From: Streptomyces sp. NBC_01231
Lineage (GTDB): Bacteria; Actinomycetota; Actinomycetes; Streptomycetales; Streptomycetaceae
Reading direction: 5' to 3'
NCBI GenBank assembly: GCA_035999765.1
Contig: CP108521.1
Span: forward strand, 1,364,001-1,428,000
Length of the DNA: 64,000 bases
The notes below the pieces were generated by a model. It saw nothing but the letters and a program-made list of their open reading frames with translations. It was not told the origin of the DNA and ran no database searches. The translations under genes were made by a program, and so were the position numbers. Of the stretch, positions 1-7,252 are shown piece by piece (the stretch's first letter is position 1; the number at the start of each line of letters is the position of its first letter).

Positions 1-478
1 CGAGCCCGATGGTGTCGAGGGTCATCCGGGTCATGTCGTCGGGGATGTTCACCGGCTGCACGGCGCGGGCGGCCCGGTCCCAGGAGCCGATCATGCGCTG
101 GGCGACGCGCAGCATCACCGGGTGGTACGTGCGCATCGATCCGAGGGCGAAGGCGGGCATCAGGATGTCGTGGGCCTTGGCCCAGTTGGGCTCGTCGTTG
201 TACGCGGTGAACAGTCCGTCGGCGGCGAACTCGCGGACGTTCTCCAGCGCGGGGCCGATGGCCTTGGCGAACCGGGTCTCGTCGGCGATTTCGGTGACCA
301 GGTCGAGGTCGGCGACGAAGGTGACGTCCCGCCCGTGCAGCCGCCGTACGAGCACGGGACCGTGTTCCCGCATCAGCTCCATCACCTGCTGGAGGGGCGT
401 GCGGCCGGGGCCGGTGGCGGAGATGTCGACGAGGGGGACGCCGGGGAGGGACGACGCGGTCTGCGCGGTGGGGGGCAT
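1..478 (-). CDS. Cytochrome P450, CYP102-like (5' part only)
   Basis: N-terminal 159 residues of a cytochrome P450; the gene runs off the left edge, so the oxygen-binding I helix and heme loop are not visible. The ATG at 478 opens a short leader, then blocks such as DETRFAK, DGLFTAYNDEPNW and AHDILMPAF. These recur almost motif for motif in the complete P450 at 7253..8848, which places it in the CYP102 (P450 BM3-like, fatty-acid hydroxylase) group by family knowledge. Some Streptomyces CYP102 proteins carry a fused reductase; that cannot be judged here. It is divergent from the PAS/LuxR-type regulator at 674, a plausible controller (inference). Confidence 0.88.
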   Translation of the reverse strand, partial: MPPTAQTASSLPGVPLVDISATGPGRTPLQQVMELMREHGPVLVRRLHGRDVTFVADLDLVTEIADETRFAKAIGPALENVREFAADGLFTAYNDEPNWAKAHDILMPAFALGSMRTYHPVMLRVAQRMIGSWDRAARAVQPVNIPDDMTRMTLDTIGL

Positions 479-558
479 GGCGCGGCAACTGCCTTTCGCG
501 GTACGGGAGTACTGCGATCCAGGTTGGTCCACCGAGCCCGTAGGTCCGTACCGACCGC

Positions 559-574
559 CTACATGATTGTGTAG
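559..574. promoter_or_regulatory. Candidate operator between P450 and PAS-LuxR genes
   Basis: Imperfect inverted repeat CTACATGATTGTGTAG, with 5-bp perfect outer arms, in the 195-bp region between divergent P450 and regulator genes. It is the most AT-rich stretch of that region. The role as a binding site is inference from position and symmetry only. Confidence 0.25.
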
Positions 575-673
575 TACATGCGGGTGCGTGGCCCTTGTGC
601 CGGGCGGCACACCGTGGCAGGGCGCGGACTTCGGGGCGGTGAGCGCCGACACCGAGGCGGGAGGTGCGGGTGG

Positions 674-1357
674 ATGCGGGTGGATGCGGATCGGCGGGAA
701 GCCGTGGTGTGGCGCAACCGCGCCCTGATGCTCTTTGACCGGGTGTCGATGCCGGTCGCGGTGTGCGACGTTTACGGCGCCGTCCTGCTCGCCAATCCCG
801 CGATGGCCACCGAGTGCGGTACGACTCCGGGGCGGTTGCGCGGCCGTGAGGTGCTGGAGCTGTTCCGGCCGCAGGAGGTGACCCAGGTGGACCGGATCGC
901 TCAGGCGCTGCGGCTGCGGCACCGGTCGCGCTACCAGGTGTCGGTGCGCTGGGAGGCACCCTGCGGCGGCGAGCGGTACGGGGAGCTGACCGCGGACCCG
1001 GTGAGCGACACGGTCGAGGAGACGCCCGCCCTGCTGGTGATGCTGCGTGTCCTGGGCGGGCGCGAGTCCCGCGCCGAGGAACCCGTGCGGGTGACCGCGA
1101 CGGAGGCCCGGATCCTGGCGCTGCTCGCCGGCGGGGCGACCACGGCCCGGGCGGCCCGCGAGACCGGCCTGACGACCGACGGCGTCACGTATCACCTGCG
1201 GCGCATGTCCGCGCGCTGGGGCGCGGGCAACCGTACGGAACTGGTCGCCCGCGCCTACGCGTTGGGGGTGCTGACCCCGGGGGTCTGGCCGCCGGCACCT
1301 GCCGTGGCACCCTCGCAAGCCACCGACTCCTCGGAAGCCACCGCGCCCGAGGAGTAG
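674..1357 (+). CDS. PAS domain / LuxR-type HTH transcriptional regulator
   Basis: A 227-residue regulator. Residues about 15-125 look like a PAS-like sensor module (DRVSMPVAVCDVYGAVLLAN). Residues about 145-205 form a GerE/LuxR-type helix-turn-helix (VTATEARILALLAGGATTAR and YHLRRMSARWG). An upstream ATG exists at 578, but the ATG at 674 has a strong ribosome site (GGGAGG, about 9 bases before it) and removes an unconserved Arg/Gly leader, so I chose 674. It is divergent from the CYP102-like P450 and probably regulates it (inference). The last 103 bases overlap the 3' end of the convergent DUF3626 gene, and its own C-terminus (after about residue 200) is Ala/Pro/Ser-rich. Confidence 0.72.
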   Translation: MRVDADRREAVVWRNRALMLFDRVSMPVAVCDVYGAVLLANPAMATECGTTPGRLRGREVLELFRPQEVTQVDRIAQALRLRHRSRYQVSVRWEAPCGGERYGELTADPVSDTVEETPALLVMLRVLGGRESRAEEPVRVTATEARILALLAGGATTARAARETGLTTDGVTYHLRRMSARWGAGNRTELVARAYALGVLTPGVWPPAPAVAPSQATDSSEATAPEE

Positions 1358-2442
1358 GCCGCGCCCGGGGAGTAGGCCGCGCCCGAGGAGAGGGCGGTGT
1401 CCGAGGAGTCGGCAGTCTCCGAGGAGAGGGCGGTGTCCGGGGAAGGGGCCGCGACCATGGCCGAACCGCCGACCGCCTCCCTGGAGCAGGCCGTGTCGGC
1501 CGCCTCCCTCGCCGCACCGTCGGCCGCGGCTGTGACCGCGCCGCCGACCGCGACCGTGGCCGCCCCGTCGGCCACCTCCCTGGAGCAGGCCGTGCCCGCG
1601 CCCTCCGGGGCGCCGAAGCGGGCGAGGGTGTGCCACACCATCTTCAGGTCCTGGAGTTCGTGGCGCCCGGTGCGGACGGCGTCGCCGATGATCCGCGGGT
1701 CGATGCGGCCGTCCTCGGCGATCCGGGCGCCCAGGTCGGCGTACTCCCGGCCGCGGTAGTCGGCGCGGCGGTACAGGTCGGCCACGGTGAGGCGGTATCC
1801 GGGGTGCCACTCGACCGGGCAGGGCAGCAGTCGGGCGGCCGTCTCGACGGGAGTGCCGCGGAAGCTCGCGTCGAGGACGAGCGCCTCGACGTCCCGGTCG
1901 AGGACCACCCCGGCGTGGACCTGGGCCTCGATGTAGTCGTTGAGGGCGTCCTGGTGGTCCGCCTCGGCCAGCGCGACCAGGGACATCCGGGCCGCGACGC
2001 CGAAGTCGCCCGGCTCGGCCGCGCTGTCCGGGTAGCAGAAGGTGGTCCGGGCGAGCACCGCGCCGGTGAGCCGGAAGTGCGAGGAGCCGAAGCGTGGGGC
2101 GGCGCCGACCACCTGGCGGCGGAAGTTGAGCGCGCCGTACACGGGACGCTCGGCGGCGGCCGCGTCGTCGTAGGCGCCACCGAAGATCCGGCTCTCCCAC
2201 CGTTGGCGGTCGCCGCCCGGGTGCGCGGTGAGCCCGCCGTTGCTGGTGCCGGTGACGAACTGGGAGTGGTACACGCCGTCCTCGGCCAGCGCGCGCAGGA
2301 TGGGCAGCCCACGCACCAGGCGGTCCGGATGGAAGTTCAGCGTGATGCGCGGTCCGGGGTCGAGGGCCGGCCCCTCGGCGAGAGCCGCCACATGGAGGAG
2401 TGCTGCCCGCGCCCGCGGTGCTGCGATGTCCCTGAAATCCAT
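1255..2442 (-). CDS. DUF3626 domain protein with long Ala/Ser-rich tail
   Basis: A 395-residue protein. Residues 1-280 match the DUF3626 family (family knowledge; no assigned function): NFHPDRLVRG near the N-terminus, TGTSNGGLTAHPGGDRQRWE, and YGALNFRR followed by a long conserved core. Residues 280-395 are low-complexity, built of degenerate Ala/Ser/Thr/Glu repeats (TACSRE twice, SSDTALSSGAAYSPGAAYSS). The tail crosses into the 3' end of the convergent PAS-LuxR gene and uses its antisense strand for the last 34 codons. The tail was probably gained by stop-codon loss plus repeat expansion (inference). The function is unknown, and the tail may be dispensable. Confidence 0.8.
   Translation of the reverse strand: MDFRDIAAPRARAALLHVAALAEGPALDPGPRITLNFHPDRLVRGLPILRALAEDGVYHSQFVTGTSNGGLTAHPGGDRQRWESRIFGGAYDDAAAAERPVYGALNFRRQVVGAAPRFGSSHFRLTGAVLARTTFCYPDSAAEPGDFGVAARMSLVALAEADHQDALNDYIEAQVHAGVVLDRDVEALVLDASFRGTPVETAARLLPCPVEWHPGYRLTVADLYRRADYRGREYADLGARIAEDGRIDPRIIGDAVRTGRHELQDLKMVWHTLARFGAPEGAGTACSREVADGAATVAVGGAVTAAADGAAREAADTACSREAVGGSAMVAAPSPDTALSSETADSSDTALSSGAAYSPGAAYSSGAVASEESVACEGATAGAGGQTPGVSTPNA
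1360..1605. repeat. Degenerate tandem repeats in the DUF3626 tail
   Basis: Short imperfect repeats in this stretch: GAGGAGTAGGCCGCGCCC-like units near 1347-1385, a unit around GAGAGGGCGGTGTCCG seen twice (1390-1440), and CTCCCTGGAGCAGGCCGTG seen twice (about 1478 and 1577). They encode the Ala/Ser-rich tail of the DUF3626 protein on the minus strand. The pattern suggests replication slippage rather than selected protein structure. Confidence 0.65.
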
Positions 2443-2524
2443 TGGCCTCTCCCACTGCGCCTGAGTACCGTAGCCGTGAACCTAGTCATCCTAGGTTTCA
2501 CCACGGGCCCCCAGGAGACACCCC

Positions 2525-3019
2525 ATGAGATCACTCACCGAGCAGGACATCCGCAACTCGTTCGTCAACTGCTCGAAAGGCGAGGCCAAACGCCTGGCCA
2601 CGCCCCGGGAGCTCGACCAACTCCCCTGGGAACACCTCGACTTCCTGGGCTGGCGAGATCCGGGCGCACCCGACCGCAGCTATCTGGTCACCGAACGGGA
2701 CGGGACACTCGTCGGCGTGACACTGCGGTTCCAGTCGTCGCGGCGAGGGTTCCTGCACCGCAGCATGTGTTCCCTGTGCCTGACCACCCATCCGGGAGGC
2801 GGGGTCTCCCTGATGACGGCTCGCAAGGCCGGCCCGGCGGGCCGCGAGGGCAACTCCGTCGGCTTGTACATGTGCACCGACCTCGCCTGTTCCCTCTATG
2901 TGCGCGGCAGGAAGGCGCCGGGCGGCGGGTCCCGCCTGGAGGAGAGCCTCACCGTGGCGCAGCAGATCGCCCGCACGACGGACAACCTGTCCGCCTTCCT
3001 GGACAAGCTCTACGACTGA
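2525..3019 (+). CDS. FBP domain protein (EF-G-binding / treble-clef zinc finger type)
   Basis: A 164-residue protein of the family annotated as elongation-factor-G-binding protein or FBP C-terminal treble-clef zinc-finger domain. The visible zinc ligand pairs are CSLC (about residue 80) followed by TTH, and CTDLAC (about 118), flanked by RFQSSRRGFLHRSM and GNSVGLYMC, which are hallmark strings of the family. Relatives (FusB/FusC type) bind EF-G and can protect ribosomes from fusidic acid; the actinobacterial members are untested as far as I know. The start is the ATG after AGGAGA (2513). It is divergent from the DUF3626 gene with an 82-bp gap. Confidence 0.82.
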   Translation: MRSLTEQDIRNSFVNCSKGEAKRLATPRELDQLPWEHLDFLGWRDPGAPDRSYLVTERDGTLVGVTLRFQSSRRGFLHRSMCSLCLTTHPGGGVSLMTARKAGPAGREGNSVGLYMCTDLACSLYVRGRKAPGGGSRLEESLTVAQQIARTTDNLSAFLDKLYD

Positions 3020-3166
3020 GAGGCAGCCACTCCCGCACCTACGCTCCGACCGCTCCACAGCCCGTACGGCACACTGTGGTGGCGGAACGACAACCTACGC
3101 TTCTTTACGGACAGTTCCGGTCCTATGCGTACCTTCGGTACATCTGTGGAAGGGGACAGCCCGAGG

Positions 3167-4420
3167 ATGCGAGACGTACGTGAGTGGACGGCGCCCCTCG
3201 TGCGGTTCGCGAAGCTGCACCGGGACCCGGTGGTCGTCCGGGCACTGCGGTCGGCCGCCGCGGCGACGGTCGCCTATGTGATCGCGTTGCGCCTCAGCCC
3301 CGAGGCGGCGCCGCTCACCGCCCCGCTGACCGCGCTGCTGGTCGTCCAGGTCACGCTCTACTCCACGCTCACCACCGGTATCCGCCGGGTGAACGCCGTG
3401 GTGGCCGGGGTCCTGGTGGCCATCGCCTTCAGTCTGCTGGTGGGGCTGACCTGGTGGAGTCTCGGGCTGCTGATCGTGGCGGCACTGGCCGTCGGGCACC
3501 TGGTGCGGGTCGACGAGTTCGTGCCCGAGGTGGCGATCAGCGCGATGCTGGTGCTCGGGGTCACGACCGTCGGGGACACGGCGTGGGCGCGGGTACTGGA
3601 GACGCTGATCGGCGCGGTCGTCGGGCTCGGCTGCAATCTGCTGCTCGCTCCCCCGGTGTGGGTGGGCGAGGCCGGGGAGTCGATCGAGGGGCTGGCCCGC
3701 CGGGTCAGACAGCTGATGCTGCGCATGGGCGAGGAGGCCGCGGGCCTGACGCCCGTCGAGCACGCGACCGAGCGGCTGCACGAGGCGCGCCGCCTCGACC
3801 ACGACATCGTCGAGGTGGACGCGGCCCTGCGGCAGGCCGAGGACAGTCTGCGGCTCAATCCCCGGGTGCGCGAGGGACTGCTGCACCGGGTGGTGCTGCG
3901 TACGGGGCTGGACACCCTGGAGATCTGCACGGTCGTGATGCGGGTGCTCGCGCGCACCTTCACCGACCTCGCGAAGGAACGCGATCCCGATCCGCTGTTC
4001 GCACCGGAGACCGGTGCCGCCGTGGAACAGCTGCTGTCGGAGATCGCCGACGCCGTGGTCAGCTTCGCGGTACTGGTCACCACGCCGGTGAGCCTGAACG
4101 CGGACGCCGCGGAGTCCCGGCTGACCGCCGAGCTGCGGCAGGCCGCGGCCACCCGCGACAAGCTGGCCCAGCTGCTCCTGGACGAGGTCCGGCGCGACGC
4201 GAGCCAGTGGCAGTTGCAGGGCGCGGTACTGACCGAGGTGAACCGCATCCTCGACGAGCTGGACACCGAGCACCGCTCGCGTCGGCTGCTGGAGGAACTG
4301 GACCGCACCTCCCGCGAGCAGCGGGAGCGCATGCGGCGGCTCACCCGGCTGCGGGAGGGCCTGCGCGTGCCCGAGCAGCTGCGCCGCGACCGCGGGGTGT
4401 CCGAACGTCGTCCCGGCTGA
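3167..4420 (+). CDS. FUSC family (aromatic acid exporter-like) membrane protein
   Basis: A 417-residue inner-membrane protein. Five or six hydrophobic segments lie in residues 20-170 (AATVAYVIALRL, ALLVVQVTLYST, AVVAGVLVAIAF, LLIVAALAVGHLV, LIGAVVGLGCNLLLAPP). A long cytoplasmic alpha-helical region follows, rich in Glu and Arg. This matches the FUSC/ArAE_2 fold, whose tested relatives export aromatic acids (family knowledge; substrate unknown here). The upstream in-frame ATG at 3125 lacks a ribosome site, whereas GGAAGGGG precedes the ATG at 3167, so I start there. It is monocistronic, with no clear partner. Confidence 0.8.
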   Translation: MRDVREWTAPLVRFAKLHRDPVVVRALRSAAAATVAYVIALRLSPEAAPLTAPLTALLVVQVTLYSTLTTGIRRVNAVVAGVLVAIAFSLLVGLTWWSLGLLIVAALAVGHLVRVDEFVPEVAISAMLVLGVTTVGDTAWARVLETLIGAVVGLGCNLLLAPPVWVGEAGESIEGLARRVRQLMLRMGEEAAGLTPVEHATERLHEARRLDHDIVEVDAALRQAEDSLRLNPRVREGLLHRVVLRTGLDTLEICTVVMRVLARTFTDLAKERDPDPLFAPETGAAVEQLLSEIADAVVSFAVLVTTPVSLNADAAESRLTAELRQAAATRDKLAQLLLDEVRRDASQWQLQGAVLTEVNRILDELDTEHRSRRLLEELDRTSREQRERMRRLTRLREGLRVPEQLRRDRGVSERRPG

Positions 4421-4562
4421 GGCCGTTCTCCCGTCCGAGCCGGGCACCTGTGGCGAAACGGCCGCGTCCCGTGCGCCGCGAGGTGCCTTTGTTGCGCCTG
4501 GCGGGTGATCCACGTCAAGGTGGCTGTCACGGCCGGAACCAACGAGGACCTGAGGTGGAGAC

Positions 4563-5756
4563 ATGGACCGGGGCGGCTGGACCAGGCGGCGCTTCGTCGG
4601 CGCCCTGACCGGGACGGCCGCCGCAGCGGCGCTGCCCGCCTGCGGCACCGAGTCCGGGCCGACCGCCGCCTCCACTCCCGAGGCCAGCCCGAGTTCCTCG
4701 ACCGCACCGAGCGCGACCGGGCGTCCCACCGGCCCCCGACCTCTCTACGTCGGCACCTACACCTCGGTCGAGGGCGGCGGCACGGGTGTCGGCCTCGCCA
4801 CCTACGACGCCGACAGCGGCCGTATCAAGGGCACCGGGACCATCACCCGGGTGGCCAACCCGTCGTACCTCGCGGCGCACACCGACGGCCGCACCCTGTA
4901 CGCGGTGAACGAGGGCGACGACGGCGCGGTGACTGCCGTCCGGCGGGCCGACCGCGCGATCCTGGCCGCCCGGAGCACGGGAGGGGCTGGTCCCTGTCAT
5001 CTGTCCGTGCATCCGGGCGGGCGCTGGCTGCTGAGCGCGAACTACGGCTCCGGCAGCGTGGCCGTGCATCCCATCGAAGCCTCGGGCTCTCTCGGTGAGC
5101 GCACCGACCTGGTCACGCACTCCAGTCCGGCGCCCGGGCCGGGCCAACAGGGCCCGCACGCACACCAGTTCATCACGAGTCCCGACGGCGGCCATGTGCT
5201 CGCCGTCGACCTGGGCACGGACACGGTGTACACGTACCGCCTGGACGAGCGCACCGGCAGGCTCACCGAGGTCGCGCAGGCCCACACCCGCCCGGGCGCC
5301 GGACCGCGCCACCTCACCTTCCATCCGAAGGGCCGGCACGCCTACCTGGCGAACGAGGTCGACAACACGGTCGCGGTCTGCGCCTACGATCCGGACACCG
5401 GCCGCCTGACCGTGGGCGAGGCCCAGTCGACGGGCACGGGGTCCGGCACCAACTACCCGGCCCAGTTCCTGGTGACCTCGGACGGCGCGTACGCCTATCT
5501 CGCCAACCGGGGCCACAACAGCCTCACGCGTTACGCGGTGGAGGCCGACGGCGCCCGGCTCAGGCTGCTGGACACGGTGCCGGTGTCCGGCGACTTCCCC
5601 CGGCAGATCGCCTTCTCGCCGGACGGGAAGCTGCTGTTCGCGGCGAACCAGAAGTCCTCCACCGTCAGCGTGTTCCGGGTGAGTGCGAACGGAGAACTCC
5701 GGCTCACGGGTGAGCCGTTCGCCTCACCCGTCGCCGTCTGTGCGCTGCCGCTGTAG
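4563..5756 (+). CDS. Lactonase-family beta-propeller lipoprotein (6-phosphogluconolactonase-like)
   Basis: A 397-residue exported protein. The N-terminus is a Tat signal (TRRRFVG, residues 7-13) ending in lipobox LPAC with Cys27, so it is a predicted Tat-dependent lipoprotein. A Ser/Thr/Pro linker (residues 30-58) follows, then a seven-bladed propeller of the lactonase/YkgB-Pgl type with repeated blade motifs: NPSYLAAHTDGRTLYAVNE, GPCHLSVHPGGRW, GPHAHQFITSPDG, GPRHLTFHPKGRHAYLANE and FPRQIAFSPDGKLLFAANQ. Relatives hydrolyse sugar lactones, but an extracellular location argues for a different substrate from cytosolic Pgl (inference). The RBS is GAGGTGGAG just before the ATG. Confidence 0.88.
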   Translation: MDRGGWTRRRFVGALTGTAAAAALPACGTESGPTAASTPEASPSSSTAPSATGRPTGPRPLYVGTYTSVEGGGTGVGLATYDADSGRIKGTGTITRVANPSYLAAHTDGRTLYAVNEGDDGAVTAVRRADRAILAARSTGGAGPCHLSVHPGGRWLLSANYGSGSVAVHPIEASGSLGERTDLVTHSSPAPGPGQQGPHAHQFITSPDGGHVLAVDLGTDTVYTYRLDERTGRLTEVAQAHTRPGAGPRHLTFHPKGRHAYLANEVDNTVAVCAYDPDTGRLTVGEAQSTGTGSGTNYPAQFLVTSDGAYAYLANRGHNSLTRYAVEADGARLRLLDTVPVSGDFPRQIAFSPDGKLLFAANQKSSTVSVFRVSANGELRLTGEPFASPVAVCALPL

Positions 5757-6443
5757 CGCCCGCGGGCAGGAGGCGGCCTGGGTGAGCAGGACGTGCATGC
5801 GTTCGGTGAGCCGGGTGACGTCGTCGGCGGGCGCGTGGAACGCCAGTCGTACGTCGCCGTGGGAGCGGGCGCGCTCGATACGCAGCGTCACTCCGTGCCG
5901 GTCGACCGCCAGCGGCTGTACGCGGACCGCGCCGTGCAGGCTGTCGGGGTCGACGAGGCGGGTGAGCCGCTCGACCGCGTCGGCGTGGCAGTCCGCGAGG
6001 TGGGTGAGCAGGCGGGCCTCGGCGGTGGCGAGCGGGTCGGGCGCGGCGGCCGCGAACTCGTCGAGGTCGACGACGACCGCGCCGGACGCCCCGCGCAGCA
6101 CCACGCGCGTGGCCCGGAACGCCAGTCGGCCGCCCTCGGGAACGAACCAGCCGGCCATCCAGAGCCGGGCGCGGATCCGGCTGCGCACGGGGACGGGCGC
6201 GACGTCGGCGAACTCGATGACGGCCGAGGGCTCGCCGCGGGGCGCGCAGACCGCCGCCGCGAGCAGCCTGCTGTCCTCGGACGCCTCCAGGAACACCCGG
6301 CCGTCATCGGCCACGGTGTGCGCGCCGACGAACTCCTCGCGCCCGCCGTCCGCGGTCACCGCGCAGGACCACGCGGCGGCGAGCACTGATCGGGCCCGTT
6401 CCGCCGCGGAAGGCGCGGCCGTCCAGCTCTGGCTGTCACCCAT
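5724..6443 (-). CDS. DUF2470 (HugZ-like) protein, iron-regulated
   Basis: A 239-residue protein. The C-terminal half (about 150-235) carries the DUF2470 signature HLADCHADAVERL, with a split-barrel-like N-terminal part (HTVADDGRVFLEASEDSRLL, then VPVRSRIRARLWMAGW). DUF2470 is the C-terminal domain of HugZ heme oxygenases and of related FMN-binding-fold proteins (family knowledge). The ATG at 6443 follows AGGAGG by 6 bases. A good DmdR/IdeR iron box lies immediately upstream of the ribosome site, so expression should rise in iron starvation. A role in heme or siderophore iron use is therefore likely. The 3' end overlaps the lactonase gene by 33 bases, tail to tail. Confidence 0.82.
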   Translation of the reverse strand: MGDSQSWTAAPSAAERARSVLAAAWSCAVTADGGREEFVGAHTVADDGRVFLEASEDSRLLAAAVCAPRGEPSAVIEFADVAPVPVRSRIRARLWMAGWFVPEGGRLAFRATRVVLRGASGAVVVDLDEFAAAAPDPLATAEARLLTHLADCHADAVERLTRLVDPDSLHGAVRVQPLAVDRHGVTLRIERARSHGDVRLAFHAPADDVTRLTERMHVLLTQAASCPRALQRQRTDGDG

Positions 6444-6456
6444 CCGAAACCTCCTA

Positions 6457-6476
6457 AGGTAAGGCTTGCCTAACCT
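6457..6476 (-). promoter_or_regulatory. Iron box (DmdR/IdeR operator) of the DUF2470 gene
   Basis: AGGTAAGGCTTGCCTAACCT is an inverted repeat with one mismatched pair. On the minus strand it reads TTAGGCAAGCC inside the pattern TTAGGTTAGGCTnACCTAA known for DmdR1/IdeR/DtxR operators (15 of 19 positions by eye). It abuts the AGGAGG ribosome site, so bound Fe-repressor would block initiation. Placement and sequence together make this a strong call. Confidence 0.8.
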
Positions 6477-6537
6477 AGCGAAGATCGGCGACGAAGCCAA
6501 CCACGGGGGCCCATGAATCGGGTTCGCGCGCACCCCT

Positions 6538-7146
6538 TCAGGGCGCGATGACCCCCAGCAGCGCCCGTGCGCACAGGTCCCTCACCTGGGCGTGGGAGAG
6601 GTTCGAGCCGCGCAGCCACTCCAGGCAGACGGCGGTGGTGAAGGCCAGCCAGCCGCGGACGGCCAGGGCGAGATCGGGGCGCGCCTCGGAGAGGGGACCG
6701 AACTCCGGGTCCGCGGCGAGTGCGGCGAGGATCTGGCTCTCCTGGGCGGCCAGGGCCCGCCGGTAGACCCTGCGCACCGTGCGGTCGCCGGCCGCGTCGG
6801 CCCGGTGGAAGGCGCGGTAGCCGTGCGCGTGGGCCCTGACGTATTCCAGGTACGTGTCGAGGCCGGCGGTGAGTTGCTCACGGACCGGAACACCGGGAAC
6901 GGCCTCCGTCATGCGCAGCATGCGCGCGCTCTCACGGTCGACGACCGCCGCGAAGAAGTCCCGCTTGGTCGGGAAGTAGTGGTAGAGCAGCCCGCGCGAG
7001 ACTCCCGCGATCTCCGCGACCCGCTCGATGCGGACCTCGTCGTAGGGACTCTCCGAGAACAGCCGCGCGCCCACCGAGAGCAACTGGTCCCTGCGCTCCT
7101 CGGTGCTGAGCCGACGGCGCGCTCGCTCGCCCTGGTCCGCGGACAT
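6538..7146 (-). CDS. TetR family transcriptional regulator
   Basis: A 202-residue TetR-type repressor. The N-terminal HTH spans about residues 15-65 (EERRDQLLSVGARLF and IAGVSRGLLYHYFPTKRDFF). The C-terminal ligand domain is helical, with FHRADAAGDRTVRRVYRRAL. It is divergent from the CYP102B-like P450 at 7253 with a 106-bp gap, the usual arrangement for a repressor that controls the neighbouring oxidase and senses its substrate, perhaps a fatty acid (inference). The start is the ATG at 7146. Confidence 0.88.
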   Translation of the reverse strand: MSADQGERARRRLSTEERRDQLLSVGARLFSESPYDEVRIERVAEIAGVSRGLLYHYFPTKRDFFAAVVDRESARMLRMTEAVPGVPVREQLTAGLDTYLEYVRAHAHGYRAFHRADAAGDRTVRRVYRRALAAQESQILAALAADPEFGPLSEARPDLALAVRGWLAFTTAVCLEWLRGSNLSHAQVRDLCARALLGVIAP

Positions 7147-7198
7147 GCCCGCACTGTACTTGACCTCGATTCACCAGCCGGACGAGACTGAGGCGCTA

Positions 7199-7214
7199 TT
7201 GAACCCGTGTACAA
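7199..7214. promoter_or_regulatory. Candidate TetR operator between tetR and P450
   Basis: TTGAAC-CCGT-GTACAA is a dyad with one mismatch (TTGnAC/GTnCAA) in the tetR-P450 divergent region, 39 bases before the P450 start. Symmetry and position only; no family consensus is claimed. Confidence 0.3.
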
Positions 7215-7252
7215 CATGGTCGACCTGCCGCTGGACCAAGGGAGTTGGCGTC

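Noticed and set aside
3095..4729. Long open frame of 544 codons on the minus strand
   Set aside because: Antisense shadow of the FUSC gene in high-GC DNA; composition is low-complexity Arg/Pro/Gln/His with no domain, whereas the plus frame has membrane segments and a ribosome site.
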